Assembly (NCBI GenBank): GCA_963995525.1
Contig: OZ023209.1
Location: 10,956,152-11,020,151 of the forward strand
Source of the DNA: Escarpia spicata
Lineage: Eukaryota > Annelida > Polychaeta > Sabellida > Siboglinidae
Direction: 5' to 3'
Length of the DNA stretch: 64,000 bases
Shown here: positions 13,481 to 26,405 of the stretch, piece after piece
Layout of the letters: the number at the start of each line of letters is the position of its first letter
How positions within the stretch are numbered: the first letter of the stretch is position 1
Position numbers and translations under genes: made by a program
The notes under the pieces: generated by a model
Database searches by the model: none
What the model was told of the DNA's origin: nothing
What the model saw: the letters and a program-made list of their open reading frames with translations, nothing else

Positions 13481-16400
13481 GAGTTTAGTTCTACGTTACA
13501 CATGAACTCTTGGACGGTACGATGGTTCACCGATATTACACGGATTGTACTTATTTTGTGCGAGTTTAGTGTTTTAAAGCTGCAGTGCTTCTATCTTTTC
13601 AACCGTGACGCTGTATATCAGACACGCCTGCCAAACGTCGATGCCGGTCACCAAACACGTTTAAGTCATCGTTGCGCGTCCTTCACAAAGGGTCTGCCGA
13701 TTCAACAACATTTATACCATGTTGTGCAATGTGACAATTTGCTGCATGACTAAACTTGGGTAGGAACACTGTATCACATTCCCATTGTTAAATCAGTGTT
13801 GACACTTAACAGAGTGTAAACATGCTGGCTTTCACCGGTCAAGAACTGCGTGCCATCGGGCTCGTTGCATTGAGGGCCAAACAAACGATTCCACTGAAGA
13901 CTCTACAAACGCTTCGGTCATTGAAGATTTGTTCCGTGCCAAAAACCCACCGAGGAACAACAGCGGGGATTAAGCACTATTGTTTGATTCCGACAGTAAC
14001 TACATTCGGCAGGAACTTTGATAAATCTGCACTCTCTGGCGCCAACAGTGTCAACATTACACGTGTACCACTGATATCGTCATCATCGCCGGACCTTCGA
14101 GAACCTGGCGTCGACATATGTTATATAAACGCTCAATCCTGTCGAAATAAGACATTGGCTATCTCAGACAATATTCTCGAAAACAATGTGGATATTATGG
14201 CGCTATGTGAAACCTGGTTAAAGCCATCGACCGACGCTTGCGTCAGAAAAGAACTCACACCAACTGGATATACACACGCCACGTCCAGTTGGTAAAGGTG
14301 GTGGTGTTGCTATCATCCACAAATCCGGACTAAACGTACGAATACGGATCACTGAAGTGTTTCGGACGTTCGAGCATATTGAATGTACACTGAAAACCTG
14401 TAAGTCATGTCTGCGCATTGTCGTTGTGTACCGCCCGCCTCCATCTTCGAAAAACGGCCTAACAACATCGGCCTTTTTCGAGGAATGGGGTCAATTCATC
14501 GACCAACATTTATTACAACCTGGTCCATTCATTGTCATTGGAGATCTCAACTTTGAAAACAAAATATCGGAAGTTACGCGCAATAAATGCGGATATATTT
14601 CGACAAGACATTCCCGTGTTTCGACCTGAAGATCTCGAGTCACTAAGTGTTGATGAATTGGTCAGCCACTACGACGCTACTCTTATGAATCTCGTTGATA
14701 CACACGCCCCTTTGCTAGAAAAGTGCGTCCGACTGAGACCAGATACAGCCTGGTATAACGATGATCTGCGCGACGCCAAACAAGAGAGAAGGCGGCGAGA
14801 ACGAACATGGCGGAAATCCAAACTGGAAGTTCATCTACAAATGTTTCGTGAACAATGCAAGCTGGTAAATGATATGCTGCTACATGCCAAGACTACTTTC
14901 TATTCCGAAAAAATCCGGGACATTGGAAATGACCAGAAACAGTTGTTTGCTGCTGCGAACACTCTTCTTCACAGAAATAATAACACAGAGCTTCCGACAC
15001 ATGATTCGAATTCTGAATTGGCGGAGAGATTCGCAACGTTCTTCGCTGAGAAGACAAGCCATATCCGTAGCGAGTTGCCGAGTTCTAATGCTAGAACGAT
15101 GGACAACCACTGCACATGTGAACTCTCATTGTTCTCCATGCCAACAACAGAATCTATAAAGAAAATCGTCATGGACGCACCACCAAAATCGTGTGACCTT
15201 GACGCAGCACCGACTTGGCTAGTGAGGGAATCAATTGATGAACTTCTTCCGATCGTGTCACGCATAATTATGCAATCACTGAAATCGTCTGTCGTTCCTG
15301 GTCAATATAAGACCAGTTACATATCGCCATTAATAAAGAAGAATGGACTAAATCCAAATCTGGTGCAAAACTATCGACCTGTCTCCAATCTGGCATTTGT
15401 CTCGAAAGTGCTTGAGCGCGTTGTAGCAAAGCAGCTTGGCGACCACATGCAAAAGAATAATTTGCACAACCAGTTTCAATCCGCATATCGACAACATCAC
15501 TCCACTGAAACTGCTCTACTTAAAGTGCATAGTGACATTCTGTCTGCAGTCGAACGAGGCCACGTTGTTGTTCTAGTCATGCTTGACTTGACCGCAGCCT
15601 TCGATACCATTGACCACGCCATTCTGCTGAGTAGATTGACTCGTAGATTTGGTGTGACAGGCGCTGCGCTCGAGTGGTTTAGATCGTACTTGTCCGGACG
15701 GCGGCAGCTCGTGCGTATTGGCAGTGACAAATGTTCACCAATACCTGTGCCGTTTGGCGTGCCGCAAGGCTCTGTGCTTGGGCCGTTGCTTTTTACGGCA
15801 TATATCTCACCGCTCGGCGACATCATCAAGAAATTCATGGTGGACTATCATTTTTATGCAGACGACACGCAACTTTACGTCTCGTTTTGTCCCGGCGGAG
15901 ATGACCAAGTGAATTCAATAGACAATCTGTGTAATTGCCTTGAGCATATAGGAGAATGGTTGCGGTCCAATTCACTGAAGCTAAACGACCAGAAGACGGA
16001 TGTCGTGGTATTCGGCACCAAGCACAAGTTGCCACTGATGAAGGATATCCGCATAATCATCGGTGATGCAACTCTGAGCGCATCATCTAATGTTCGTAAC
16101 CTTGGCGTCATATTCGACTCATCCCTTGGCATGGCGAACCATGTCTGTGCCATCTGCCGAACAGCCTACATGCACCTACACAACATTAGCCGTATCAGAC
16201 GTTACCTTACCTTAGATGCGACGAAATCATTAGTCCACGCCTTCGTCATGTCCAGACTGGATTATGGGAATGCGCTGCTTGCTGGACTACCACTTGAACA
16301 TTTGAATAAACTCCAACGCATTCAAAACATGGCAGCAAGAATCATTACTCTTACACCTCGCCGAGATCACATTACCCCAATCCTGAAAGAACTGCACTGG

Positions 16401-17053
16401 CTACCTGTGAAATGTCGAATCGAATTCAAGATTCTTATGCATGTGTATCGATGTCTGAACGGCACCGGACCAGTGTACCTGGAGAACATGCTGAAGACAC
16501 AGTGCTCTGCAGGGCGCACACGTTCGTCCCAACAATATCTGCTATACGTGCCGCGAACGAAGCTTGTTAGTTTTGGAGATCGTGCATTCGAAGTGATAGG
16601 ACCTCGATTATGGAATCTGCTGCCGTTTCACATAAAATGTAGTGGAAACCTAACACTGTTCAAACGGACTCTGAAAACACACATGTTCAAAGCCGAATAC
16701 TGTTGACATTTTACTCCTAAACTTATATTTTATTTATCTACCCATGATTGCATATATGTAAATATTATATCTATTATTTATTCTATATATACATAAAGTA
16801 TCTTATATATCTTAATAATGTTTAAATAACAGCTTTATATATATATATATTTTTTTATTTATTTATCTATTTTTAGTGAATTAAATAAAATTGTTCTGTT
16901 TTTATAATTATTATATCAAATTTGTATTTTATATCTATTGTGCACATACCTTTGCTAAATTTTAATGTTCTATGATATTAGCTTCTTGTACAGCGCTCTG
17001 AGCATTTTATTGGAAATTGCGCTCTATAAAAATAAATATTATTATTATTATGA
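13481..17053 (+). mobile_element. L2-like LINE, internally deleted
   Basis: The 3' terminus reads GCGCTCTATAAAAATAAATA followed by a TTA-rich tail (about 17020-17053), the classic L2-group ending. The 5' limit is uncertain: a possible 5' UTR extends from about 13481 to the first coding Met at 13822. The coding part is described separately. Confidence 0.7.
13822..16706 (+). pseudogene. L2-like LINE ORF2 (endonuclease deleted, RT intact)
   Basis: The frame 13822-14295 carries the start of the endonuclease (CYINAQSCRNK, ALCETWL). A frameshift near 14290 moves to GKGGGVAIIHKSG and VVYRPPPSSK (14300-14450). IGDLNFE near 14540 then jumps straight into the post-endonuclease linker, so about 100 residues including the C-terminal SDH active-site region are deleted. 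From 14532 a long frame covers the complete reverse transcriptase: NYRPVSNLAFVSKVLER, QSAYRQHHSTETALL, MLDLTAAFDTIDHAIL, GVPQGSVLGPLLF, and FYADDTQLYVSF with YADD at 15855-15866. A C-terminal domain (ELHWLPVKCRIEFK) ends at 16706. The RT looks intact but the endonuclease cannot work, so this copy is not autonomous. Confidence 0.85.
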
Positions 17054-17160
17054 TTATAGTAATTAATTTTGCTTGTGACAAGTTTCTGTCGGTATGCTGA
17101 AAACAAACAATTTGGAATCTGTGGTAGAAACACGTGGTGTTGCTTGGGTTATACACCATG

Positions 17161-17530
17161 TTATAATGAGAATGATACATTCGTTCTTTTAACCCTACTA
17201 GGCAATGCATTATGAAAGTACATGTCATAATTCCGGTGGGAAGCATACTAAAGGTGAGAAGTACCTAGTGTTATAAAGACCGCTGCTCCAATTGGTGATG
17301 GATAGAAACTATCGCCTGTCACTATCATCCGGAATCAGCCCGAAGCCGATCAACACGAGATAAACACCGTGTATGACCAGTATTTCTATTTTGACAAATT
17401 CACGTGGAAAACTGTCATTTCGCGATACTGAGCGTATATGTATTTTACTCACCTGTAAGAAGGCTAAACATAAATAATGGGTTCAGCACAAACAATACTA
17501 CATTAAAGGAAAACAAAAGGCAACGTTGTG
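17161..17530. repeat. Dispersed repeat shared with 47790-48130
   Basis: Close similarity in the same orientation to 47790-48130, including GGCAATGCATTA, GGGAAGCATACTAAAGGTGA and TGCTCCAATTGGTGATGGAT. In both places it lies upstream of THAP-like sequence (17839 here, about 48605 there), so it is probably the flank or 5' part of one THAP-type element family. Confidence 0.65.
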
Positions 17531-17838
17531 GTGTTTAGCACCTAAAAGAGTTAGCACAAACTAACCATTTGCATCTAAAATTAACATTTTCAGTTCAGTG
17601 GTTTACTCGGAATGTAGTCTTAAAGTGGTAGATTCTAACGAAATCTGCGATAACATGTATACTGCCATATTACTGATGACGCGTTCATTTGGCCGAAAGC
17701 AACCAATAAACGAGCAGCATTAGTTTTGCCGTGTACGACACTCTGTCTTGTGTAGTTTGCGTAGTTGGTTCATGTTCATCGGATGCGGTTCGTTATATTA
17801 GTATAAGTTGAGCTTACAGTGAAAACGTGACTTGCAAT

Positions 17839-20624
17839 ATGCCACACTGCTCTACATACGGTTGTAACAATAGTACAGCGAAGGATAAGGAGCTGTCTTT
17901 TTTGTTTCCCTTTGAAACAACCAGAAGTGAAATAGTGGATTCACAACTGTGGACGGGCTGGTTGGAAGCCTTCAAAATACAACGCACTATGTTCAGATCA
18001 TTCGTCAATTAATGACAGAAGATCCGACAAAACGTCGCCGACGTCGATGTTTGAAGCCAGGTGCAGTGCCTACGATATTTAGTCACGGACCTCAGGCTCA
18101 GCCGTCGAAGCAACGCATATTTTCAGTCAATCGCGCCGCCGCCGAGAAATCGATCGCAAGAAGTTTAGTACCGAGTTACTTGGTATCCAATTAAAATCTG
18201 TTGACATTTGAGATGCAAGATATGCTGGAGGCAAGCCAGAACAGTACCAGAATGTACTATATTCCACCACAAAGAGTTTAGACTTTAAAAGATAGCCGAA
18301 TAGCAAAAGTTAACGGCAATCAATTCGCGTGAGCGATATTACAGTAACGGATTAACATGGGCTGGAATGATTGTCGTTTGTAACATTGCAAAACTTACTG
18401 TATCTTGTGTTAAATGAACAAAAATAGGTTCTGCATTCAATAATATTGCATTAGACATTGTCATATATCGAAATGTTTGGCCTATTATTTATGTGATGAT
18501 GTTATATAATTGGACTTCGTATATAATTATGTGTGACTACTGTTTATGTGACGAAGAATATCTTGTGTTAAATGAACAAAAATAGGTTCTGCACTCAATA
18601 ATATTGCATTAGACATTGTCATATATCGACATGTTTGGCCTATTATTTATGTGATGATGTTATATAATTGGACTTCGTATATAATTATGTGTGACTACTG
18701 TTTATGTGACGAAGAATATCACTATATACTCTATTGTAAAACGTTTAAAATGGCTTCATTTCTATTTAGTAAAATTACATAATGTTACAAAATTTTTGTT
18801 AAGGGGATACAACCCAGAAAAAATACTAAAATGTTTTTTTTGCCAGATTATGATAGCTTATTATGTTTAGTGTGAATATATATCATTTTACAATAATTAC
18901 ATACCTTTAAACCACTCTTATCCATGGAATAAGGGTGTCAATATGAAGTAATTTTTATCCATTATGCCACATTTGATGGCCATTTTCTAAAAAAACATTT
19001 AAATTCTGCATTTGGAAGGATATCTCTGGGAGTAATTATGTGATCCAAATATAGTTATCAATGAGCTCACCAGATACACCATGTTTGTATTATAAAAATA
19101 CTGGCATCACTCAATAATCATATATTGTTGAAATATCTTTAATAATATACCATGTGCATACATCTTCACTAACTTGTTTTTTGCACACTAACAGCAAAAA
19201 CAGGTAACAGCTGTTGTGAAAATATCTAGAATTTGGATAAAAAATATAAATAGTTGTAATTTGAATTTCATCTCGATCACCAACATGATGTGGCACATGG
19301 AGAAAGGTATCAACCGCAAGTTTACTGCGAAGGTCCGAGGCAAGGGATGCGAGGACCTCCTTCATTGGATACAGAATGTATCAAACCATCTGTGGTGGTG
19401 TTGTGCAACATGCAACGGTGACGCACAGTTGCTGGAGTAAGTACCAAACTTGATATGTATTCATTTTATACCTGAGGCATGTCCAAAGCAACAAGTAACC
19501 TTTAGATTTGCAATCAGTAGATGATGAGTAGGGATCACGACCCAAGTAGTGTAAGGTGAATTTTTAATCAATCGTTTTATTCAGGATGTCTACTCAAAAG
19601 TACCAGCCAGCATGACTACTACCTTATCAGTAAATGTGTTTATTCAGACTTCCAAAACTGATAATGTAAATGCTGTTTACATGTTATGTGTTAATATGTG
19701 GACCACCGACTTATGTATGGGACCAAAAATGTTACATAGTCAAAGTTCCTGATCACCAACTTTTCAGTAGTTTAGTTACTCAGATGTGAGGGGGCGAATA
19801 CTCCACAGGTGGATAGTGCCCATTCTGTATCACCCTACCTATTCCTTGTAACCAGTTGCTGTGTACATTTATGAGTACAGTTACTCGAGTGTAACAAATC
19901 ACATCTCCGTGTAATAATTACATTCCAGAATGCAATTGTCTGTAATAAAATAAATAAGAGCACTCGTGTCATTATCACCAATTTTATTAAAGAAATATAA
20001 ATCAAAACAAGATATCAAAATACAGTGACTGTATATACGGTAGATACAGAAATTAAGAAGAAAAAACAAGTTATAATAAAGTATGTGAAGGAATGTGATG
20101 ATGGAATGCCTTATTTGTAAGGATCAGCATCGGTTTACTATTGTATCAGTATGATTACCATGATTGGCCATTGTATTGTTACTAAAAACAACCAACACTG
20201 TACACAGGAAAAGCACTTTAAAGTTCACTGAATGCTACAGTCATAAGGTAAATAACAACAGCTTACTAACAACATATAGACTGGTGTGTTACACCAGTTG
20301 TTTGCAGACAGTTTATTAGAACACTGCATGCACTATTCTTCACTGTAGGAATGAAAGCTAGATTGATGCTGTCTGCTCTGGCGTGGAACTACCGACCACG
20401 TCCCAGCCCAGACAAACATGTTGAGACTGGTGTCATGTGGTCCAAAAGACGCAAGCAATGGGTGCTGCATAACAGACCACAGCAGGTGAACCCACGTACC
20501 CACCTACAAATGCTCACGGATCGAGTGACAGATGTGTTTATAAAGAAATATCACACTGCATGCGATCACAGTCATTGGGGCAGATGTCCCAAAACTAGAG
20601 AAGGAGGATCTGCTGGCAGCAAGA
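17839..20624 (+). pseudogene. THAP-type transposase-like gene, three exon-like segments
   Basis: Segment 1 (17839-18195) starts MPHCSTYGCNN, the C-x4-C opening of a THAP zinc finger. It shows KELSFLFPF and, after a frame change near 17990, LKPGAVPTIFSH, the usual THAP end. The CxxH half between them is deleted or garbled. Segment 2 (about 19270-19436) reads MMWHMEKGINRKF and WIQNVSNHLWWCCATCNGD and stops at a perfect A/GTAAGTA donor. Segment 3 starts after CACTGTAG at 20349, reads ARLMLSALAWNY and ends at an AGA/GTAAGT donor (20624). I know segments like 2 and 3 from large THAP-domain proteins multiplied in invertebrate genomes, possibly Kolobok-type transposases. That assignment is inference. 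The broken finger argues for a decayed copy. Confidence 0.5.
18401..18716. repeat. 158-bp near-perfect tandem duplication
   Basis: Two copies (18401-18558 and 18559-18716) differ at only about two positions (GCATTCAAT/GCACTCAAT and CGAAATG/CGACATG). The duplication is recent. It lies between THAP-type segments 1 and 2. Confidence 0.9.
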
Positions 20625-20710
20625 GTAAGTCAATTTGTAAAGAAACAGTAAATACTGCCGCCACCCACCTACACCTTCATAGGTCACATGTACATTGTCT
20701 AGTTTAGTTT

Positions 20711-22291
20711 TCAACTCCAGCGTGGTATCCCTCGTGTTGTCCCCCATCGGGGGCAGGGAACCTTGATCTTATTCCATGGCTGGCGCATGCTGGTAGAACT
20801 CTCTGTACCCTCCGTCCCAGCTTGCCATGGATCTACCAGGTAAACTGGTTTTATGCAGCCCACCTGAGAGACCTGAAATAAATTAGGCTCAAATAAACAT
20901 GTGACGTTGTAAATAAATGACATAAAAATCGGGTCTATAACGACACCATTCCTTTATATAAATTGTTTACCATTAAACATGTGTTCATCTGAAATAAGGC
21001 AAATAGTGATAATTTTGCACTACAGATCAAATTATGACGGTGCAACCAACATTGTATCTATACGTTATAACTTAAGTGGAACCATTATAATTTGTTCTGT
21101 AGTGAGAGAGTATCACTTTATTCATACAGTAGAATACAATAAAGTGTGAAACGATAACCCAAGTACATGTGTAAATACAGAAAATAGCTATGTATAATAG
21201 TATATTGTAGCAGGCTAAGGTAAATAATGACTAATGCTTAAAGTAAGTCATATTGAAAATGAACAAATTTATGTAGGATTACTTGCTGTTGAGGGGAATT
21301 TTGTAATTATTGTCATATTAGGGTGATGGTCATCATATTTAAATTAGTCTTGGGTCAAACCAGTGTGGTTCGTCTTTACATTTAGAAAGGGTGAATGGCG
21401 TTAGCAGGGCTAGTTTAGACAAGCATACGATTGAATTAGTTGTTTTGTTGGTGGTTTTATTCCAAGAGATTTTAAGGAGGTTGTCAGTCTTAGATTTGTT
21501 GGGTTCAGATACATAGCCTCTGCAACCTATTTCAATGCGTGTTAATTCTGATTTATTCCGTTATTGTTTACATCATGGATTAGTGCGACATATTTGTTAG
21601 TTTTGAATACATGATCTTTCATGATGGTAATTCAATGATGTGAATTTGCTTAGCATGTGGATGGTAGATGACGTATGGCAAGTCCACTAAGTAATTTCCC
21701 TGGAAGATTGTTAATAATTTGGGCATCAGGCATGAGATTGCTGATGTTGTATTGTATTCATTATTAATACATTTCAATAAACATTTACACATTTCACTGG
21801 TCTTGTAACAATGCATGCACATATATACGTACTTGTTTGTTGGACGGCGTAATTCCCATTCTGCAGCATCACCTGCTCCAAACAAAGAATTATAAATCCC
21901 CTGCTGTTTGTAATGCACAGCAGTCAACCTGTAACAAAGAATTAAGCATTTAAATAATGGTTTTACACGAATGTTAAGCAAACATGGATTATTATTTTGA
22001 ACAAATTTGACAAAGAATGCGTCACGATCCTCTAATTGTATTCATCCCAGTATTATACCTGGGTCCATAGAAATATCATGCAGATTAAGGAAGGCCGTTT
22101 TGAAATGTGTCAATATTTACACAAAACGGTGGTCATTTTCTTTGTCACCAAAACAAACGGGGGCTCTGGCTGAAAACTGTTCAAGGTTTATTTTATTCAA
22201 AAGAGCCAATGTAAAATTTGGGCAGAAAAATTGCAGTATGCATAAAGTTAAAAATAACCTATCTACCTGCCATGTGTTTAAAAAGTAGTAC
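20711..22291. other. Unassigned AT-rich DNA
   Basis: No frame with recognisable domains, no tandem array and no terminal repeats were seen. Small frames on the minus strand (21619-21981) and plus strand (22007-22288) look like chance. Confidence 0.5.
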
Positions 22292-24675
22292 GGCGATCTT
22301 TTACTTTCTGACCTAACCATGAAAACGACCACCTACAGCCGCCAAACTTCTCCTCACATATCTTACATACATATACACACACTACGATACAAAAAGAATT
22401 ATTTTACATTCCTACAACGATCAAATTTCGCAAAACAAACTCAAGTAAAACTCGACTTCTACGGCGGCGACGACTATCCGGTGCTCCGCGGTTACCTTAA
22501 AATTGATATTGTGTCGAGCTTCACATAAATTCCGTACAATGGCGCTATCATTACTGTATGCATGTTCGCGCGCGATATAAATATAATAATATATCGTTGA
22601 TATATACGGGCGCGTGAGTGTGTGTGCGTGTGGTAGTTATAATATTTTTAGTGGCATTATTTCAGTAAAAAAATAGCTCGATTAATTGAGGCATGATTAT
22701 TGTCATCAGTATGGTTTGCAGGTAATGAAAGGTTTCTACTTAATGTAAAAAACAAAATAAGTCTTACGAATAGCCAATAATTGTGTTCCGTTCGAGCGCG
22801 CGCGCGTGCGTGTGTGTGCACGTATACCAATACGTTCTTTTGATAAGAGAATTATTATTCAATTAATGAAATATAATGCTACCATCAGATATGTATTAAT
22901 AATAATATTAATACATTTTGGGATATTCATTACTTGTTAAGCATAATAAATAAATGATATTTACACGAAATGTGAATATGGGATGGGAAATATGGTGGTA
23001 GAAAAATACAAAGTTTTTAACGGTTTGGTCGCATTCTAAAATAATAATTATTAATATCTTGGTGCTTTTCTTATCAATATAACCATATATGCATAATAGC
23101 AATCTCTTTTGGGGAGTGTAAAAGAGCCGTTGTTTTTGTTCTCGATCTGTTCGTCCTTTACACGGAGTACAGTTGGGCGACGTGGTTCACGATGTGGTGA
23201 AATGCTGCATCCCCGTAGCGCCTTCGCCAAATAAACTCTTGGAGGTAGGTGTCAAGCAGCAGTCCAGTCTTCCTCGTTCCCGACATCCTCTTGAACTTAC
23301 TTTTTACCTGCGTCCACACGCCTTCAATGGTGTTCGTGTGGAGTGTCGCATCGTTGGGGTCCACGTAGTGCTGGCTGTGGTTTATCGAGTTATGCATGTA
23401 CCCAAGTTGCTGTAAGGTGCCGTATGCACGCCACTCGTTGGTTATGATCGTCGTATCAGGCATAACCCACTGCTGGATTATAGGAATCAGCGTTGCGGCA
23501 TCCCTCTGTTGAACAGGAACTAGGAAAATCGCCCCATGATCAGCTCTGTCGACGCCGCCAAGCACCCATACCCTGTCGATGCGACGTCCGCGGTTGGAAA
23601 GGCGTGTTCGGCATGCCTGGTTGGGACAGCGCCATGCGTAGCCATCGGCCAACGAAGCCGTCACCTCCCAACGACATGCCACGTGGCACGCCGGACAGTT
23701 GAGGTTTGCTGCAAGCAGGCGATTCGCTTGCAGCCATGTGACTGTCCTCCTGGTCGATCTCGTCGCGATAACCAAACTTCTCAAACGCAAGCCGCGCAGA
23801 TTCACATTTACTTAAACCATCTCGAAAAGAGCCGAAAATCGATATAAAGTAGGAGTCGGAAACATCGCCTTATATACCAATAAGCGAATGGGAATGAAAG
23901 ACAATCTTCTTACCAATAAATCAGATCCAATATTGAGATCATTTGATGTTTCGCCTTAGCAACCACTACAGGAAATGTGTTCCAACTGCTTGCGTCTGAC
24001 GAATATGCAACATAGGCAAATACATGCACTTTCACAGAGAAGTCTGTGGGAACGTAATGAATGAGAGATACATTTCCGGCTGTGGCCGCTACTTCCCAGA
24101 AACGACTTGTGTGAAAGTTGTTCATTCTCTCACGACACCGGCCAACCTGCGATTCACTACGATGGTTATATAATGCAGTTTTTTTATTGTGGGAAGAATG
24201 GATTAAATAATAAAATTCATCGTCGTAATTTCGCGGCAGTTGCAACGAATTGCCGTGTTCACCGCCAAAATGCTGATGATAATAATCATGTCTTAATTAA
24301 TCGAGCTACTTTTTAACTGAAACAATGCCAATAACAAATTATTGTAACTACCACACGCACACACACTCACGCGCCCGTATATATTAACGATTATTATTAT
24401 ATTTATATCGCGCGCGAACATGCGTACAGTAATGATAGCGCCATTGTACGGAATTTCTGTGAAGCTCGACACAATATCAATTTTACGGTAACCGCGGAGC
24501 ACCGGATAGTCGCCGCCATAGAAGTCGAGTTTTACTTGAGTTTGTTTTGCGAAATTTGATCGTTGTAGGAATGTAAAATAATTCTTTTTGTAACGTAATG
24601 TGTGTAAGATATGTGAGAAGTTTGGCGGCTGTAGGTGGTCGTTTTCATGGTTAAGTAAAAAAGTAAAAGATCGCC
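22292..24675 (-). mobile_element. Merlin-type DNA transposon with ~400 bp inverted arms
   Basis: The left arm, about 22292-22713, and the right arm, about 24270-24675, are inverted copies of one another. Their outer ends both read GGCGATCTTTTACTTT inward, and similarity continues through GTGTCGAGCTTC and CATGATTATT. The transposase at 23805-23158 lies between them on the minus strand. Left-arm-like sequence also occurs alone at 30166-30300 and 48717-48850. I could not find a convincing 8-9 bp target duplication at the outer ends. The arms may therefore be the element's own terminal repeats or two copies of another repeat flanking it. Confidence 0.65.
23158..23805 (-). pseudogene. Merlin/IS1016-like (ISXO2-type DDE) transposase, internally deleted
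   Basis: A 215-residue intact frame. Residues 37-65 hold a zinc ribbon (CPAC ... CPNQACR). WVLGGVDR at 80-87 carries the first catalytic Asp, and HTNTIEGVW at 156-164 carries the final Glu. The second catalytic Asp, normally in an SDxWxAY motif, is Asn here (TNEWRAYG, residues 122-129). The region between the zinc ribbon and WVLGGVDR is much shorter than in family members, and the usual SVRxGSFF helix-rich segment is missing, which implies a deletion of very roughly 90 residues. The enzyme would cut and paste its element in the nucleus. This copy should be inactive although its frame is open. Confidence 0.8.
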
Positions 24676-26405
24676 CAAAAGGGGAGTTAATTCCTGCTTA
24701 TTTTCTATCAGCTCTGCCCTGTACAATTTTGGTTCACATGAATCCTGGAACCATTCAACTACATTGAATTGGGTGGTATTCGAAAATGGACATGTCAAAG
24801 TTCAAAACTGAGTCCAGTGCCACTGAGAGTGAGATCTAACTAAGTTAAACGTCAACCAATCCCACATGTAAAACAAGTGACTTGTACCGGCCCGAGCGAT
24901 CATCTCTCGCTGTTCATACGCAGCCCGGAACTTAGGCTCATCGGTTATTTAAACAATAAATTAAACAGATTAATAATTACCTTCACCAACAGCGTTGCTG
25001 TCGAGTAGCAACCGTCTCCTGGCAGCAGACATATTCAGTTCTTTTCTTCTTCGTTGCGGCATTTTCCACACCGACACCAGTCAATTTCATCTCGGCATGG
25101 TATGCGCCTCGACATTTCCACTGCCCGTGGGCCTTCCTGTTCGTGCCCACCGGCACGCGCCTCTGCCCTATCTTCCAACACAGGCCCTTGTTTTTGTGGT
25201 TCAAACCGGTAACCAGCTGCTTCGAAATCGATTTGGTTTTCGTTGTCTTCCGAAGAATTGGAAAGCCATCTTATTTACACAGTCACAGCGTATGCGCACA
25301 TAGTTTAATTGGTAAACTTACCATAGCGCTGTAGCGAAACATTTCGTCGTTGAAATATCTGGTCGGCGCAGAAGTCGTATGCGCACGAGCGGAAATAGAT
25401 AACCGAATATTTCATTACTTAAGCGAAACATTTGGTCGCTGAAATATTTGGTAGATTTTGACCTATGACCTTTACGTATTGTGTAGTGTTGGAACGCACG
25501 AGAAGAAACAAATATACAAAATATTTCATTAGGCTACATAACGTTTGGTCTGAAATATTTGACTGTTATGTTGCCAGTTGTCGCTGTTAATGAAAGCTTG
25601 CTTTTGATAATATTATCATACATGAACTGTGTTATTATTGCATGAATAATTAATTGGGGCCAATGTCACTGCAATTACTGAATTAGCCTACATTTAAGAA
25701 TATGGGAACGACTGTTTTGCTGTTATATAGTTCGTGTTCATTATAAGTTGATAACTGTAATTATGCACATGATTGTGCACAGTTAAGTTCAATTAAAAGT
25801 TGTAGGCTGCATGCATCAAATAATTTCAATAATAATAATAAATAATGAATTTACTAAGGATATTATTATTATTAGGATATTATAATTACAATACTGGGCA
25901 AAATCTATACATTCACCGTCTGATGGTGTTTGTTTTGTACTGATAATTGAATTGGGAGAGAATATGCGTATTATTAGTCATGAATGAATGTGTACAATTT
26001 ATAAAAATGGCTTTCATAAATCTAATCTACCTGTAATCATAATAATTGTATTATTATGCCCAATGATACATGTTTAGCTTTGATTATATTTAGCCTAGAT
26101 TGTGAGTAGATGTAAACGTCAAATCAATTGTCACACAGTTTATTCATGCACACCATCTTGATTATAATATTATAACTGGTTTGCTAAACAAATATGACTC
26201 AAGTGTCCTTATAGTGTTATAATTCAATGTCCCTGGAGTTCTCTAACGCAATGTTCATGGAGTTCTAGTACTCAACAAGAATACTGATTAACTAAAAGCA
26301 TATCTATACCAAACGTTCAGTACTAACTAGTTATTCGATATGCCACTACCAACGTTCACAATTTCTTTTCCAATCACTTTCCTACGAGTGATCGTGAATG
26401 TCACT
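24676..26405. other. Repeat-derived, mostly unassigned DNA
   Basis: The part 25190-25330 (GAAGAATTGGA, GCATGCGCACATAG-like blocks) resembles 30430-30560 and 49320-49420, so it belongs to the dispersed THAP/Merlin-associated repeat. At 25335-25361, 25421-25452 and about 25537-25560 a short motif close to CGAAACATTTGGTCGCTGAA recurs three times. The rest (25600-26400) is AT-rich with nothing recognisable. Confidence 0.4.
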
